A stretch of DNA of 64,000 nt from Pantoea septica (GCF_002095575.1 NZ_MLJJ01000004.1:62001-126000); one strand, 5' to 3'. Numbered from the stretch's first letter, positions 53,631 to 63,081 are shown. Translations and numbers: made by a program. Notes: generated by a model not told the origin, from the letters alone.

Positions 53631-53999
53631 ATGAACGCAACGAATAAAGAAGATTATCTGCAAAGTATTCACAATATTAACTTATCTTACTTGATCTTAG
53701 CTCAGCAGCTGATACGAGAAGATCAAATCAGTGCCGGCTTCAGGCTAGGGCTGCCTGAAGAGACGATCGATATGCTAAAAGAGCTGTCACTTCCGCAGCT
53801 TATTAAGCTGTCTTCAACCAGCCAGCTTATTCTCCGGCTTCGTCTGGATAATGAGGCGGTCATTGAGTGTCTGACTAAGGATTCTCGAGTTGATGCTCTA
53901 CAGCAGATCCATACGGGGATTTTGCTCTCAACAGATTTGCTCAGTTTAATGAATGAGCATAACGGTCTCGAATCAGGGGGAGAAGTAGGTAATGTGTGA
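53631..53999 (+). CDS. flhD: Flagellar master regulator FlhD
   Basis: 122 residues (E. coli 116-119). The line SIHNINLSYLILAQQLIRED and FRLGLPEETIDML match FlhD, as does SRVDALQQIHTGILLSTDLL. With FlhC it forms FlhD4C2, which activates class 2 flagellar genes. ATG 53631 was preferred to TTG 53586 because the extension has no counterpart. It overlaps flhC by 8 bp. Confidence 0.95.
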   Translation: MNATNKEDYLQSIHNINLSYLILAQQLIREDQISAGFRLGLPEETIDMLKELSLPQLIKLSSTSQLILRLRLDNEAVIECLTKDSRVDALQQIHTGILLSTDLLSLMNEHNGLESGGEVGNV

Positions 54000-54546
54000 A
54001 AAAAGTATTCTGGATGAAATAAAAGATGTAAAAATTGCTATAGAACTTATTTCGTTTGGCGCCCGGATTCAGGTGCTTGAAACTGAAACCAGCCTGAGCC
54101 GTCGTCGTTTACTGAAGCTATATAAAGAACTGCGTGGCTGCTCGCCGCCAAAAGGAATGCTGCCTTTCTCTGCAGACTGGTTTATGGCGTGGGAGCGCAA
54201 TATACACTCTTCCATGTTTTACAATATCTATCTTTATCTTCAGAAAACGACACGGCAAAGCTCAATCGAAACCATGATTAAGGCTTACCGCTTATATCTG
54301 GAACAATGTCCAATCAGCGCGGGAGAAAAGCCGGTATTAGGTCTGACCCGGGCCTGGACGCTATTACGGTTTATAGATTGTGGAATGATCGCGCGTACAA
54401 TCTGCAGCAGCTGTAAAGGAGGCTTTGTTACTACGAGTGAGTTTGCGAACGAATCGTTCACTTGCAGTTTGTGCTGCCCGCCTTCGCGCGCCAGCAAAAA
54501 AAATAATTTTTTTGCAGGCGCACAGTTACAGGCAGCAGCTAACTAA
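53992..54546 (+). CDS. flhC: Flagellar master regulator FlhC
   Basis: 184 residues (E. coli 192). Helical N-half with IELISFGARIQVLETETSLS, RRRLLKLYKELRGCSPPKGM, KAYRLYLEQCP. The four zinc cysteines are in CSSCKGGF and CSLCCPPSRA. It is shorter at the C-terminus than E. coli FlhC. Its start inside flhD indicates translational coupling. Confidence 0.96.
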   Translation: MCEKSILDEIKDVKIAIELISFGARIQVLETETSLSRRRLLKLYKELRGCSPPKGMLPFSADWFMAWERNIHSSMFYNIYLYLQKTTRQSSIETMIKAYRLYLEQCPISAGEKPVLGLTRAWTLLRFIDCGMIARTICSSCKGGFVTTSEFANESFTCSLCCPPSRASKKNNFFAGAQLQAAAN

Positions 54547-54567
54547 GGCCGAATTGTCATGTTTGAA

Positions 54568-54600
54568 CTCGCGCCTTTTTAAAGGGTGCGAGCTTTCCTT
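54568..54600 (+). terminator. Terminator-like hairpin after flhC
   Basis: CTCGCGCC pairs with GGGTGCGAG (one G-T pair) around TTTTTAAA and is followed by CTTTCCTT. It separates flhDC from the motA operon. Confidence 0.5.
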
Positions 54601-54662
54601 ATACGAACGCAATAAGCCAGCTGCTGGAGCCATCGCAATATTGTCTTTATTAAGGAATGCAT

Positions 54663-55541
54663 GTGCTAATACTTTTAGGTTATTTAACGGTGTGCGCCAC
54701 TGTTTTTGGTGGCTTTGTCATAAGTGGTGGAAAGCTAGGGGCGCTTTATCAGCCTACTGAGTTGCTTATTATCGGCGGAGCAGGCGTAGGCGCTTTTATT
54801 GTAGGCAATAATGGTAACGCCATCAAAGCGACAATGAAGGCGTTCCCCCATATGTTTCGGGGATCGCACTATACCAAAGCGCTCTATATGGACCTGATGG
54901 CGATGATGTTTTTACTGCTCAATAAAAGCCGGCAAAGCGGCTTGATGTCGCTGGAAGCAGATATTGAAGATCCGCAAAATAGCCCCATTTTTTCAGCCTA
55001 TCCACGCTTGCTGGCAGATAAGGTGCTGCTCTGCTTCGTGGTCGATTATTTACGCCTGATGATCAGCGGAAATATGAACGCCTTTGAAATCGAAGCGCTG
55101 ATGGACGTTGAGATTGAAACCTGTGAACACGAGCATGAAATACCGGCAAGTAGCCTGAACGGCGTCGGGGATGCTTTTCCCGCTTTCGGCATCGTCGCTG
55201 CGGTCATGGGGGTTGTAAACGCACTGGCAGCCGCGGATCGTCCGGCCGCTGAGCTAGGGGAACTTATTGCTCATGCCATGGTTGGTACCTTCCTGGGTAT
55301 TTTGCTGGCGTATGGTTTTATTCTGCCTCTTGCTACCCTTCTGCGCCAGAAAAGCAGCGAGCAAATTAAAATGTTGCAGTGCATCAAGGTCACTTTGCTG
55401 GCTGCAATCAACGGTTACGCGCCGCAAATTGCCGTTGAATATGGACGTAAATCGCTTTTCTCTACTGAGCGTCCTTCTTTCACGGAGCTGGAGGAACATG
55501 TGCGTCAGGCTAAGGCTGACAAAGGCTCTGGAGCAAGTTAA
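54663..55541 (+). CDS. motA: Flagellar stator protein MotA
   Basis: 292 residues (E. coli 295), four membrane segments. Torque residues are kept: SRQSG and SLEADIEDP hold the charged loop residues, and FPAFGIVAAVMGV holds the conserved proline. The start is set by the ribosome site: AAGGA sits against ATG 54657 but 6 bp before GTG 54663, and GTG gives VLILLGYL, matching MLILLGYL. It overlaps motB by one base (TAATG). Confidence 0.96.
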   Translation: MLILLGYLTVCATVFGGFVISGGKLGALYQPTELLIIGGAGVGAFIVGNNGNAIKATMKAFPHMFRGSHYTKALYMDLMAMMFLLLNKSRQSGLMSLEADIEDPQNSPIFSAYPRLLADKVLLCFVVDYLRLMISGNMNAFEIEALMDVEIETCEHEHEIPASSLNGVGDAFPAFGIVAAVMGVVNALAAADRPAAELGELIAHAMVGTFLGILLAYGFILPLATLLRQKSSEQIKMLQCIKVTLLAAINGYAPQIAVEYGRKSLFSTERPSFTELEEHVRQAKADKGSGAS

Positions 55542-56494
55542 TGAGCCAAAAGCATATTATTGTTATCCGCAAGAAAAAAGGCCACGGCGGAGGGCATCAT
55601 GGCGGCTCGTGGAAGATTGCTTATGCTGACTTCATGACCGCGATGATGGCTTTTTTTCTGGTGATGTGGCTGCTTTCAACCTCGACGCCGCTTCAGCGTG
55701 AGCAAATTGCCGAATACTTTAAAACGCCGCTCAAAGTCGCGCTCTCCAATGGCGAGAAAAGTAGTCTGAGCGATAGCGTTATTCCAGGTGGCGGTGCCGA
55801 TCCTGTCAAGAATGATGGCGAAGTGAACAAAGCCAATTTAAAAAAGATTGAAGGTAAAAAAGATAAGCGCAAGCTGGCGGATGCACGAGAGGAGCTCGAT
55901 AAGCTCATTCGTAACGATGCGCGCTTAAAAAATTATCAAGCCAACTTACGTCTTTCGCTGACCGAAGATGGCCTGCTGATTCAAATTATCGACAGTAACG
56001 ATCGCCCAATGTTTAAAGTAGGCAGTAAAACGCTGGAACCCTACCTAAACGACATTCTTAAAGCACTGGTACCCGTGCTTAACACGTTACCTAACCGCAT
56101 TACCCTGACTGGCCATACTGATTCGCTTCGCTATGCCAATGGCGATATTGGCTACAGCAACTGGGAGCTTTCTGCCGATCGCGCCAATGCCCTGCGCCGG
56201 GCGCTTATTGCTGGGGGGATGCCTGGGAATAAGTTCCTTCGCGTCATTGGCACGGCAGATACGATGAACGTGGAAAATTCCAGCGCGGACGATCCTGTCA
56301 ACCGCCGTATCAGCATTCTGGTACTGAGTCGGAACAAAGAAGAGTCGATTTTGAACGAAGACACCCTGGTACAAAATATGGCGGCGAGTGATGAGGACGA
56401 AAAGCTCAAGGCGATTTTGAACATGCGGCCCGTTACGGCGGAAGAGCTTCATCAGTTACCCGCCGCTCAGCCTGAATCAGGGGTGGAAAAATGA
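55541..56494 (+). CDS. motB: Flagellar stator protein MotB
   Basis: 317 residues (E. coli 308). The proton-channel aspartate is D30 in YADFMTAMMAFFLVMWLLST. An OmpA-like peptidoglycan-binding domain has LTGHTDSLRYANGD and NWELSADRANALRRAL. The cytoplasmic tail has a Gly/His run (GHGGGHHGGS) longer than usual. It overlaps cheA by 4 bp (ATGA). Confidence 0.96.
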   Translation: MSQKHIIVIRKKKGHGGGHHGGSWKIAYADFMTAMMAFFLVMWLLSTSTPLQREQIAEYFKTPLKVALSNGEKSSLSDSVIPGGGADPVKNDGEVNKANLKKIEGKKDKRKLADAREELDKLIRNDARLKNYQANLRLSLTEDGLLIQIIDSNDRPMFKVGSKTLEPYLNDILKALVPVLNTLPNRITLTGHTDSLRYANGDIGYSNWELSADRANALRRALIAGGMPGNKFLRVIGTADTMNVENSSADDPVNRRISILVLSRNKEESILNEDTLVQNMAASDEDEKLKAILNMRPVTAEELHQLPAAQPESGVEK

Positions 56495-58431
56495 TGGATA
56501 TGACCGAATTTTACCAAACCTTTTTTGATGAGGCGCATGAACTGCTGGCGGATATGGAGAAAAATCTGCTGGAGCTTAATCCGCACCAACCTGACCAGGA
56601 GAAGCTTAACGCCATTTTTCGTGCCGCACACTCGATCAAGGGAGGAGCAGGTACCTTCGGTTTTGACATATTGCAGGAAACCACCCACCTCCTGGAGAAC
56701 CTGCTCGACGAAGCGCGCTGCGGTATGTTGAATATCACCAGCGAACATATCGATCTTTTTCTGAGAACCAAAGATATTATGCAAGAGCAGCTTGACGCCT
56801 GTAAGCATTCTGCAGAGCCAGATTTAGATAGTTTTGCCTGGATCTGCGAGGCATTGCGGCAAATAGCACTTGAGAGCCACCCTGGCAAGCCGCTTGAACT
56901 TCCCCAGCACGTTGCTGCTGAACCCGCAGCATCAGGGGTAACGAAGATTTATGACGTTTTGCTCAATGTCGCGGCTTGCGAAGAACAAGAGCTGTTGAGC
57001 GAGGAGCTTAAAAACCTCGGCGAAGTACTGAAAATTGAAAATCAGAAGGATCGACTATATGCACAGCTGCAAACCACGGCGACGCCTGATGATATCAGCG
57101 CCGTGCTTTGCTTTATTCTTAACCCAGAACAGATTGCCATCACGCCAGCCGTTACGACACCAAAGCGTGCGGATGTGGTAAAGAAGCCGGCGCAAGCTGA
57201 AGCATCAGCGAGAAGTGTTGGTGCAGTACAGGGCGCAGAGTCAAGCAGTATTCGCGTTTCTGTTGAGAAGGTCGATCAGATCATCAATCTGGTCGGTGAA
57301 CTCATTATCACACAGTCGATGTTAAGCCAGCTTGCCGGTGCGTTTGAGCCTGGTCAGCATGAGGCTATCAATAACAGCGTGATCCAGTTAGAACGCAACG
57401 CCCGTGATTTACAGGAAGCTGTGATGTCAATCCGCATGATGCCAATGGAGTATGTGTTCAGCCGCTTCCCGCGGCTGGTGCACGATCTGGCGGGCAAACT
57501 CGGAAAAAAAGTTGAGCTGGTACAGAAAGGCGCTTCTGCCGAACTCGATAAAAGCCTGATCGAGCGCATTATCGATCCGTTAACGCATCTGGTGCGCAAC
57601 AGCCTTGATCATGGCATTGAGTTGCCTGAGGTGCGGCGTCAGAAAGGCAAGCCAGAGTGCGGGGTGCTTACCCTCAGTGCCGAGCATCAAGGCGGTAATA
57701 TTATCATTCAGGTAACCGATGACGGCGCCGGGCTAAACAGAGAAAAGATCCTTGAGCGTGCAAAAGCTCAGGGGCTCGCCGTTGATGACAAAATGGATGA
57801 CGATGAGGTCTGGCAGCTGATTTTTGCCCCTGGCTTCTCCACGGCTGAAACCGTTACTGATGTTTCAGGGCGTGGCGTGGGCATGGATGTAGTGCGCCGC
57901 AACATTCAGGCTATGGGCGGGCGGATAGCGCTCTGTTCGAAGCCTGGCGAAGGCTCAACCATCAACATTATTCTGCCGCTGACGCTGGCTATCCTTGACG
58001 GCATGTCAGTGCGCGTAGGCGACGAACTTTTTGTTTTGCCTCTCAATACCGTGATGGAGTCGCTTCAGCCTTCTGAAAGCGCCCTGCACCGCATCACCGG
58101 GGGAGGAGAGATGCTGCAGGTGCGCGGCGAATATCTGCCGTTAGTCAAGCTCGGGCAGCTTTTCAATATTCCTTGCACCGCCCGCCAGGCCAGCGCGGGA
58201 ATTGCTGTCATTTTGCAAACCGCCGGCTCTCGTTACGCGTTGCTTATTGACCAGCTGATTGGACAGCACCAGGTGGTAGTAAAAAATCTCGAGCTCAACT
58301 ATCGCAAGGTGGCGGGCATATCGGCGGCAACTATTTTGGGAGATGGCAGGGTCGCGCTGATTCTTGATGTAGGTGCGTTGCCAGCTATGTATCAGGAAAT
58401 GGCCGCGACAGACGGCTTTTTTAATGATTAA
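56491..58431 (+). CDS. cheA: Chemotaxis histidine kinase CheA
   Basis: 646 residues (E. coli 654). P1 carries the phosphorylated H47 in AAHSIKGGAGTFGF. P2 (~155-215) is the CheY/CheB docking domain, with P3 dimerisation from ~250 (VEKVDQIINLVGELIITQSM). P4 has HLVRNSLDHGIELPE (N box), DDGAGLNREKI (G1) and GRGVGMDVVRRNI (G2). P5 is the CheW-like domain. P2 is present, so it should phosphorylate CheY, but no cheY is found near it. It is in one operon with motAB and cheW. Confidence 0.96.
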   Translation: MMDMTEFYQTFFDEAHELLADMEKNLLELNPHQPDQEKLNAIFRAAHSIKGGAGTFGFDILQETTHLLENLLDEARCGMLNITSEHIDLFLRTKDIMQEQLDACKHSAEPDLDSFAWICEALRQIALESHPGKPLELPQHVAAEPAASGVTKIYDVLLNVAACEEQELLSEELKNLGEVLKIENQKDRLYAQLQTTATPDDISAVLCFILNPEQIAITPAVTTPKRADVVKKPAQAEASARSVGAVQGAESSSIRVSVEKVDQIINLVGELIITQSMLSQLAGAFEPGQHEAINNSVIQLERNARDLQEAVMSIRMMPMEYVFSRFPRLVHDLAGKLGKKVELVQKGASAELDKSLIERIIDPLTHLVRNSLDHGIELPEVRRQKGKPECGVLTLSAEHQGGNIIIQVTDDGAGLNREKILERAKAQGLAVDDKMDDDEVWQLIFAPGFSTAETVTDVSGRGVGMDVVRRNIQAMGGRIALCSKPGEGSTINIILPLTLAILDGMSVRVGDELFVLPLNTVMESLQPSESALHRITGGGEMLQVRGEYLPLVKLGQLFNIPCTARQASAGIAVILQTAGSRYALLIDQLIGQHQVVVKNLELNYRKVAGISAATILGDGRVALILDVGALPAMYQEMAATDGFFND

Positions 58432-58446
58432 ACTAAGGTAAATCAG

Positions 58447-58953
58447 ATGAATTTTTCAGGTAGCAGCAGCGCGCTAGCCGAAGATGATAACCGGCATGAA
58501 TATCTCCTTTTTCGCCTTGGCGAAGAAGATTATGGCATTGAAATCCTGAAGGTTCAGGAGATACGAAACTACGATCGCGTTACGCGTATCGCCAATACAC
58601 CCGATTTTATTCGAGGCGTGACCAATCTGCGTGGCGTTATTGTTCCTATTATCGATCTGCGCATTAAGTTTGCGCTGGAATCCACGGCTATTGGTGACAG
58701 TACAGTGGTAATTGTTGTCAATCTGGCGAACCGCGTCGTAGGTATCGTGGTTGATGGCGTTTCAGACGTGCTGGCGCTGACAACCGATCAAATTCGTCCT
58801 GCCCCGGAGTTTTCACCTACGCTTTCCACTGAATATATGATCGGGCTGGGCACGCTGGATGATCAGATGCTGATTCTGGTTGATATCGAGCGGCTGCTGA
58901 ATAGCAAAGATATGGCGCTGGTTGAACATCTGGGCGAGACGGCAGGCGCATAA
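58447..58953 (+). CDS. cheW: Chemotaxis coupling protein CheW
   Basis: 168 residues (E. coli 167). [40 protein letters not shown] and [20 protein letters not shown] are the SH3-like repeats that join receptor and CheA. In E. coli, tar-tap-cheRBYZ and flhBAE follow; here they do not. Confidence 0.96.
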   Translation: MNFSGSSSALAEDDNRHEYLLFRLGEEDYGIEILKVQEIRNYDRVTRIANTPDFIRGVTNLRGVIVPIIDLRIKFALESTAIGDSTVVIVVNLANRVVGIVVDGVSDVLALTTDQIRPAPEFSPTLSTEYMIGLGTLDDQMLILVDIERLLNSKDMALVEHLGETAGA

Positions 58954-59358
58954 GCGCGAATGTCCCTACTGCGGTTGTTACGTTATTTACCCTGGTCTGG
59001 TTGAATACCGGAGCAGGGTCCTCAGCTAAATCCTCTCTTAACTCCTGTCTCTAATCTCGATCATAATCAACAGGCCCGCTGTCACGCTATCCCGCCTCTA
59101 TTTCTCATGCCCGCATACAGCTACCGGCTTATTAACGCTGGTCTCAGCGGCTCCCATGAAGGCTACCGGTTCTGCTTTACGCTGTTCAGTACGCTTGCAT
59201 CCTGGCTTTTTTGCGGTTGAGACATTCATTTGTTCTTTCAAGGAAAAATAGCTGTGCGACAGGAGGAGAAGGGAGCCGATGTTTTATTCTTACAGCAGGT
59301 GATTCCTGCGCGGCCGCCAGATCTGTCCGCCAGTAATCATGACCGAGTGTGCTGCGGC
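58954..59358. other. Gene-free region after cheW
   Basis: About 405 bp where E. coli has receptor genes and cheRBYZ. I looked for pieces of MCP, CheR, CheB, CheY and CheZ and recognised none. A 60-codon open stretch ending at 59400 has no start with a ribosome site and no recognisable product. Confidence 0.5.
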
Positions 59359-59393
59359 AAAAAAAACGCCCGGCCGAGGCGGCTGGGCGTTTG
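59359..59393 (-). terminator. Rho-independent terminator of fliC
   Basis: Read on the minus strand: ACGCCC, a GC-rich loop, GGGCGT followed by eight T. It begins about 25 bp after the fliC stop. Confidence 0.8.
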
Positions 59394-59418
59394 CATCTAA
59401 AGGATATGGGAGTCGTAC

Positions 59419-60549
59419 TTAGCGCAGCAGAGACAGGACGTTCTGCGGAACCTGGTTTGCCTGAGCCAGTACGGTCGTACCAGCAGACTGCAGGATATTA
59501 GCGCGGCTCATGTTGGAAACTTCGGTCGCGTAGTCAGCGTCCAGGATGCGTGAACGTGATTCAGTCAGGTTGTTCACGGTGCTGTTCAGGTTGCTGATAA
59601 CAGAGTCAAAGCGGTTCTGGGCAGCACCCAGACCTGAGCGCAGTTTGTCAACCTGGGCCAGCGCGGCATCGATAACCTCTGTCATCGGTTTGCCCTTCAT
59701 TGCAGCAACCTCATCATCTGACAGATCGGTGCCTGCGGCAAAAGCGACGGATGCCGGTGTACCGTTGGCGGTATCCTCAGGAGTAACAGTCGCGGTCACG
59801 GTGGTCTGTACTTTAGTACCGTCTGATTTAGCACCAATAGCGATATAGCTTACAGTACCGTCATCAGCCGTTTTCGCATAGATGTCACCCTTACCACCTG
59901 CGCCAAACAGATCTTCTTTAGCTTTAGCAAAATCTGCATCGCTGATTTTTACTTTGTTGGTACCATCATCAATAGTGGTGTTTGCGCCTACTTTAGCACC
60001 GAAACCTGTACCTACTGCATCGGCGACGTCAAAGTCAGCCAGGCCCAGCGTATCCGCGTTAATTTTATTCAGGTCAAGTTCGATAGTTTCACCATCGTTT
60101 GAACCCACCTGGATAGTCATGGTCTGATCTTTGCTCAGGACTTTCACGCCGTTGAATTCAGTCTGGTCAGAGATGCGGTTAATCTCTTCCAGGCGCGCAT
60201 TGATTTCGTCCTGAATTGACTGGCGGTCAGAATCAGAGTTGGTGCCGTTAGCAGCCTGAACAGCCAGACGGCGGATATTCTGCAGGTTGTCGTTCACTTC
60301 ATTCAGCGCACCTTCGGTAGTCTGCGCAATGGAGATACCGTCGTTTGCGTTGCGTGAAGCCTGAGTCAGGCCGGTGATGCTTGCGGTAAAGCGGTTGCTG
60401 ATTGCCTGACCTGCAGCGTCATCTTTTGCGCTATTGATACGCAGACCTGAAGAGAGACGCTCAATTGCGGTGCCCAGAGAAGACTGAGATTTGTTCAGGT
60501 TGTTTTGCGCAACCAGACTTAATGAGTTGGTATTAATTACCTGTGCCAT
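59419..60549 (-). CDS. fliC: Flagellin
   Basis: 376 residues, shorter than E. coli FliC (498). The conserved D0/D1 N-part (MAQVINTNSLSLVAQNNLNK; SGLRINSAKDDAAGQAISNR) and C-part (LNSTVNNLTESRSRILDADY; QAGTTVLAQANQ-type ending NVLSLLR) surround a short variable surface domain at ~175-285, rich in Asp, Lys and Thr. AGAGGAAATCATC precedes ATG. It is divergent from fliD. FliS, encoded at 62701, is its export chaperone. Confidence 0.97.
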   Translation of the reverse strand: MAQVINTNSLSLVAQNNLNKSQSSLGTAIERLSSGLRINSAKDDAAGQAISNRFTASITGLTQASRNANDGISIAQTTEGALNEVNDNLQNIRRLAVQAANGTNSDSDRQSIQDEINARLEEINRISDQTEFNGVKVLSKDQTMTIQVGSNDGETIELDLNKINADTLGLADFDVADAVGTGFGAKVGANTTIDDGTNKVKISDADFAKAKEDLFGAGGKGDIYAKTADDGTVSYIAIGAKSDGTKVQTTVTATVTPEDTANGTPASVAFAAGTDLSDDEVAAMKGKPMTEVIDAALAQVDKLRSGLGAAQNRFDSVISNLNSTVNNLTESRSRILDADYATEVSNMSRANILQSAGTTVLAQANQVPQNVLSLLR

Positions 60550-61171
60550 GATGATTTCCTCTTATTGGTATAACTCATGTTTAAAAACGTCGATAACTAT
60601 TTATCTTTCGTTCCGCTCACATTGAAAATATCGGTGCGTTCTTTTTTTTTCTAAAATTTTAAATCGGTTTTTTTTCTGATTGTTCAGAAAATAAGCAGGG
60701 AGAGGGCGGGCAATATAAAGAGGCAGAGCACATAGACTGGCCATCCTCTTTACCGTTAGAGAATATCGGCAGGTATCAAATGCTCGATAACCTTGAATTA
60801 ATGCAGCTATAACGGTCGTTTGACCCGCTGCAGCAAAATAGGGATGCGAAGAGCTTTTTAATTGGTTGATAAGTTTTGGTTTTTATTTAAGCCTAATCCG
60901 GCTGCCTGAGAGATGCCTAAATAGAACGTAGAAAAAGAGCGCGCATTGAGCAAGATAATCTCATATAGTAACGGTGGGGAAGGAATGAGATATTAATGTT
61001 ATAAACTTTGTGGAAGTGTAAATTTAATTAGGCTTTCGGATAAGTCACAAGACGATGTCTGCGCTTTTGACGTTTTTTCATTCTGCCAGCGGCAGAAATT
61101 TTTATTATTTTATTGTTGCTGACCGTTATTTTAAGAGGCAATCTTTCAAATAACTGACGAAGGAGTAAAAA
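60550..61171. other. fliC-fliD divergent region
   Basis: 622 bp, longer than usual for this gap, with no gene. It contains a sigma-28-like promoter for fliC (60628-60653) and a weak candidate for fliD (ACCGTTAT, 61111 region). The middle (60700-61050) has no feature I can name, though it is AT-rich. Confidence 0.5.
60628..60653 (-). promoter_or_regulatory. Probable sigma-28 promoter of fliC
   Basis: On the minus strand, TAGAAAAA (60646-60653), a 10 bp gap and ACCGATAT (60628-60635), about 80 bp before the fliC ATG. It resembles TAAAGTTT-N11-GCCGATAA with one base less between the halves. Confidence 0.5.
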
Positions 61172-62647
61172 ATGACGACTATGACGTCATTGGGTATCGG
61201 TTCTGGTCTTGATTTGCAAACCATGCTAACCCAGCTGCAGGCCGCTGAGCAAACACGCCTGAGTCCTTATACTTCACTACAAAAGAGCTACGAGTCTAAA
61301 ATTTCTACCTGGGGCAAAATCTCCAGCGGTTTATCCAGCCTGAAAAAGAGTGTCGAAACCCTTCAGAAAGATGCGTTTAACACCTTAAGCATCAGTAGTA
61401 ATAATGCGTTTAGCGCTACCGCGACCTCAGAGGCGAGTGCCGACAGCCATGAGATTACGGTTATGCAGCTGGCAACCGCGCATAAAATCAAAACCGCCAC
61501 AAAACCCAGCGCGGATGACGATCTCGGAAGCAGCAGCGACGAGCGCACCATTAAAATCACGCAGGGAAACGGTAAAGAGATTGAGGTGACCCTGAAGCAG
61601 GATGAAACCTCGCTTAATGATATCGCCAAGGCGATCAACAAGCAGGGCGGGGATGTCAAAGCCACGGTTCAGCGCACTGATGAGGGTTATCAGCTGATGC
61701 TCAGCTCGAAAACCACCGGTAGCGATGGCGCCATTTCGGTAGACGTGGAAGGCGATGAGGATCTTGCCGGCATCCTGAACTGTCATAATGGCGGCTCATC
61801 TGTTGATGAAAATGGTAATCCCACTAACGGGGATGCCATGCAGGTTGTAACCGAAGCGCAGGATGCAAAATTACGCGTTGACGGCAGTAACTATACCCAC
61901 TCCAGCAATGATATTTCCGATATTATCACTGGCGTTACCCTGAATCTGAAGGCGGTGTCTGAAAAAGAGGGGGACAGTTATAAATCTGAGCAGCTGACGC
62001 TGACGAAAGATAGTTCTGCTATCAAAAAGAGTCTGCAAGATTTTGTTAAGCAGTATAACGCATTGCTTTCGACCACGAATGATGCAGCCAAGTATGTGCC
62101 TAACGACACTTCTGGCCTGACAGATGAAGATATTGCAAAACCGAACAGCAGCAATGGTGCACTGGTGGGCGACTCAATGCTGCGTGGCATGGTCGGCGAT
62201 ATTCGCTCTACCGTTAACGGTGTCTTTGGTGACAGCGGCGCGGATTACGCTTCACTGGCCGATATCGGGATTACTATTGATGCGACAACCGGACAAATGA
62301 CGCTGAATGACAGCAAACTGGACGAAGCTATCGCTGATAATCCCGATCAGATTGCCAATATTTTTCAGGATCATAACGGCCAGAAAGGCATGGCCAACAC
62401 GCTAAACGATATTATCGTCAGCTTTATCGGCGATGAAGACAGCAAAATTGACGGTCAGATCAAAAGCACCACCGACAGCCTCGACGATCAGGTAAAAATC
62501 GTTAAGGGACAAATCGATAAAATGCAGAAGCTGGTGGATGCACAGGTAGAACGCTATCGCGTTCAGTTCCAGAATCTGGATGCCACCATGTCTAAAATGA
62601 CCAGCATGAGCAATGCATTGACTAGCCTGATGACCTCGCTCTCCTGA
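61172..62647 (+). CDS. fliD: Flagellar filament cap FliD
   Basis: 491 residues (E. coli 468). MTTMTSLGIGSGLDLQTMLT and the closing helices (KIVKGQIDKMQKLVDAQVER, MTSMSNALTSLMTSLS) match FliD (HAP2). It caps the filament and folds incoming flagellin. CGAAGGAGTAAAAA is a strong ribosome site. It heads fliDST, as in E. coli. Confidence 0.95.
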   Translation: MTTMTSLGIGSGLDLQTMLTQLQAAEQTRLSPYTSLQKSYESKISTWGKISSGLSSLKKSVETLQKDAFNTLSISSNNAFSATATSEASADSHEITVMQLATAHKIKTATKPSADDDLGSSSDERTIKITQGNGKEIEVTLKQDETSLNDIAKAINKQGGDVKATVQRTDEGYQLMLSSKTTGSDGAISVDVEGDEDLAGILNCHNGGSSVDENGNPTNGDAMQVVTEAQDAKLRVDGSNYTHSSNDISDIITGVTLNLKAVSEKEGDSYKSEQLTLTKDSSAIKKSLQDFVKQYNALLSTTNDAAKYVPNDTSGLTDEDIAKPNSSNGALVGDSMLRGMVGDIRSTVNGVFGDSGADYASLADIGITIDATTGQMTLNDSKLDEAIADNPDQIANIFQDHNGQKGMANTLNDIIVSFIGDEDSKIDGQIKSTTDSLDDQVKIVKGQIDKMQKLVDAQVERYRVQFQNLDATMSKMTSMSNALTSLMTSLS

Positions 62648-62659
62648 AGATAACCACAC

Positions 62660-62680
62660 GGGGCGATATAGCGCCCCTTT
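62660..62680 (+). terminator. Hairpin between fliD and fliS
   Basis: GGGGCG, loop ATATAG, CGCCCC, then TTT. The short T run suggests partial termination or mRNA protection within fliDST. Confidence 0.45.
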
Positions 62681-62700
62681 AAACTTACACAGAGATAATC

Positions 62701-63081
62701 ATGTATTCCGCAAAAGGAATTCAGGCTTACGCTCAGGTTAGCCTGCAAAGTAAATTAAGCGGCGCCACGCCTCATCAGCTGATCACCATGTTGTTTGACG
62801 GTGCGCATAATGCGTTGATCAGAGCCAAACTCTGTATAGCGCAGGGCAAGATTGCTGAACGAGGTGAAATGATCTCTAAAGCGATTAACATCATTGAGAG
62901 TGGACTACGCGGCGCGCTGGACCGTGAAAAAGGTGCGCATATCGCCGAGGAGCTTGACACATTGTATGACTATTTTTCGCGCACGCTTCTTCAGGCAAAC
63001 CTGCATAACGATCCGGCCCTTATTGATCACGTTGACGAACTCCTGATGAATATCGCCAGCGCCTGGAAAGAAATTGAATAA
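62701..63081 (+). CDS. fliS: Flagellin export chaperone FliS
   Basis: 126 residues (E. coli 136). MYSAKGIQAYAQVSLQSKLS, then ATPHQLITMLFDGAHNALIR and AINIIESGLRGALDREKGAH. It binds the flagellin C-terminus in the cytoplasm. Confidence 0.95.
   Translation: MYSAKGIQAYAQVSLQSKLSGATPHQLITMLFDGAHNALIRAKLCIAQGKIAERGEMISKAINIIESGLRGALDREKGAHIAEELDTLYDYFSRTLLQANLHNDPALIDHVDELLMNIASAWKEIE

Noticed and set aside
58954..59400. Remnants of cheR, cheB, cheY or cheZ after cheW
   Set aside because: Read in several frames; the only longer open stretch matches none of these families by eye.
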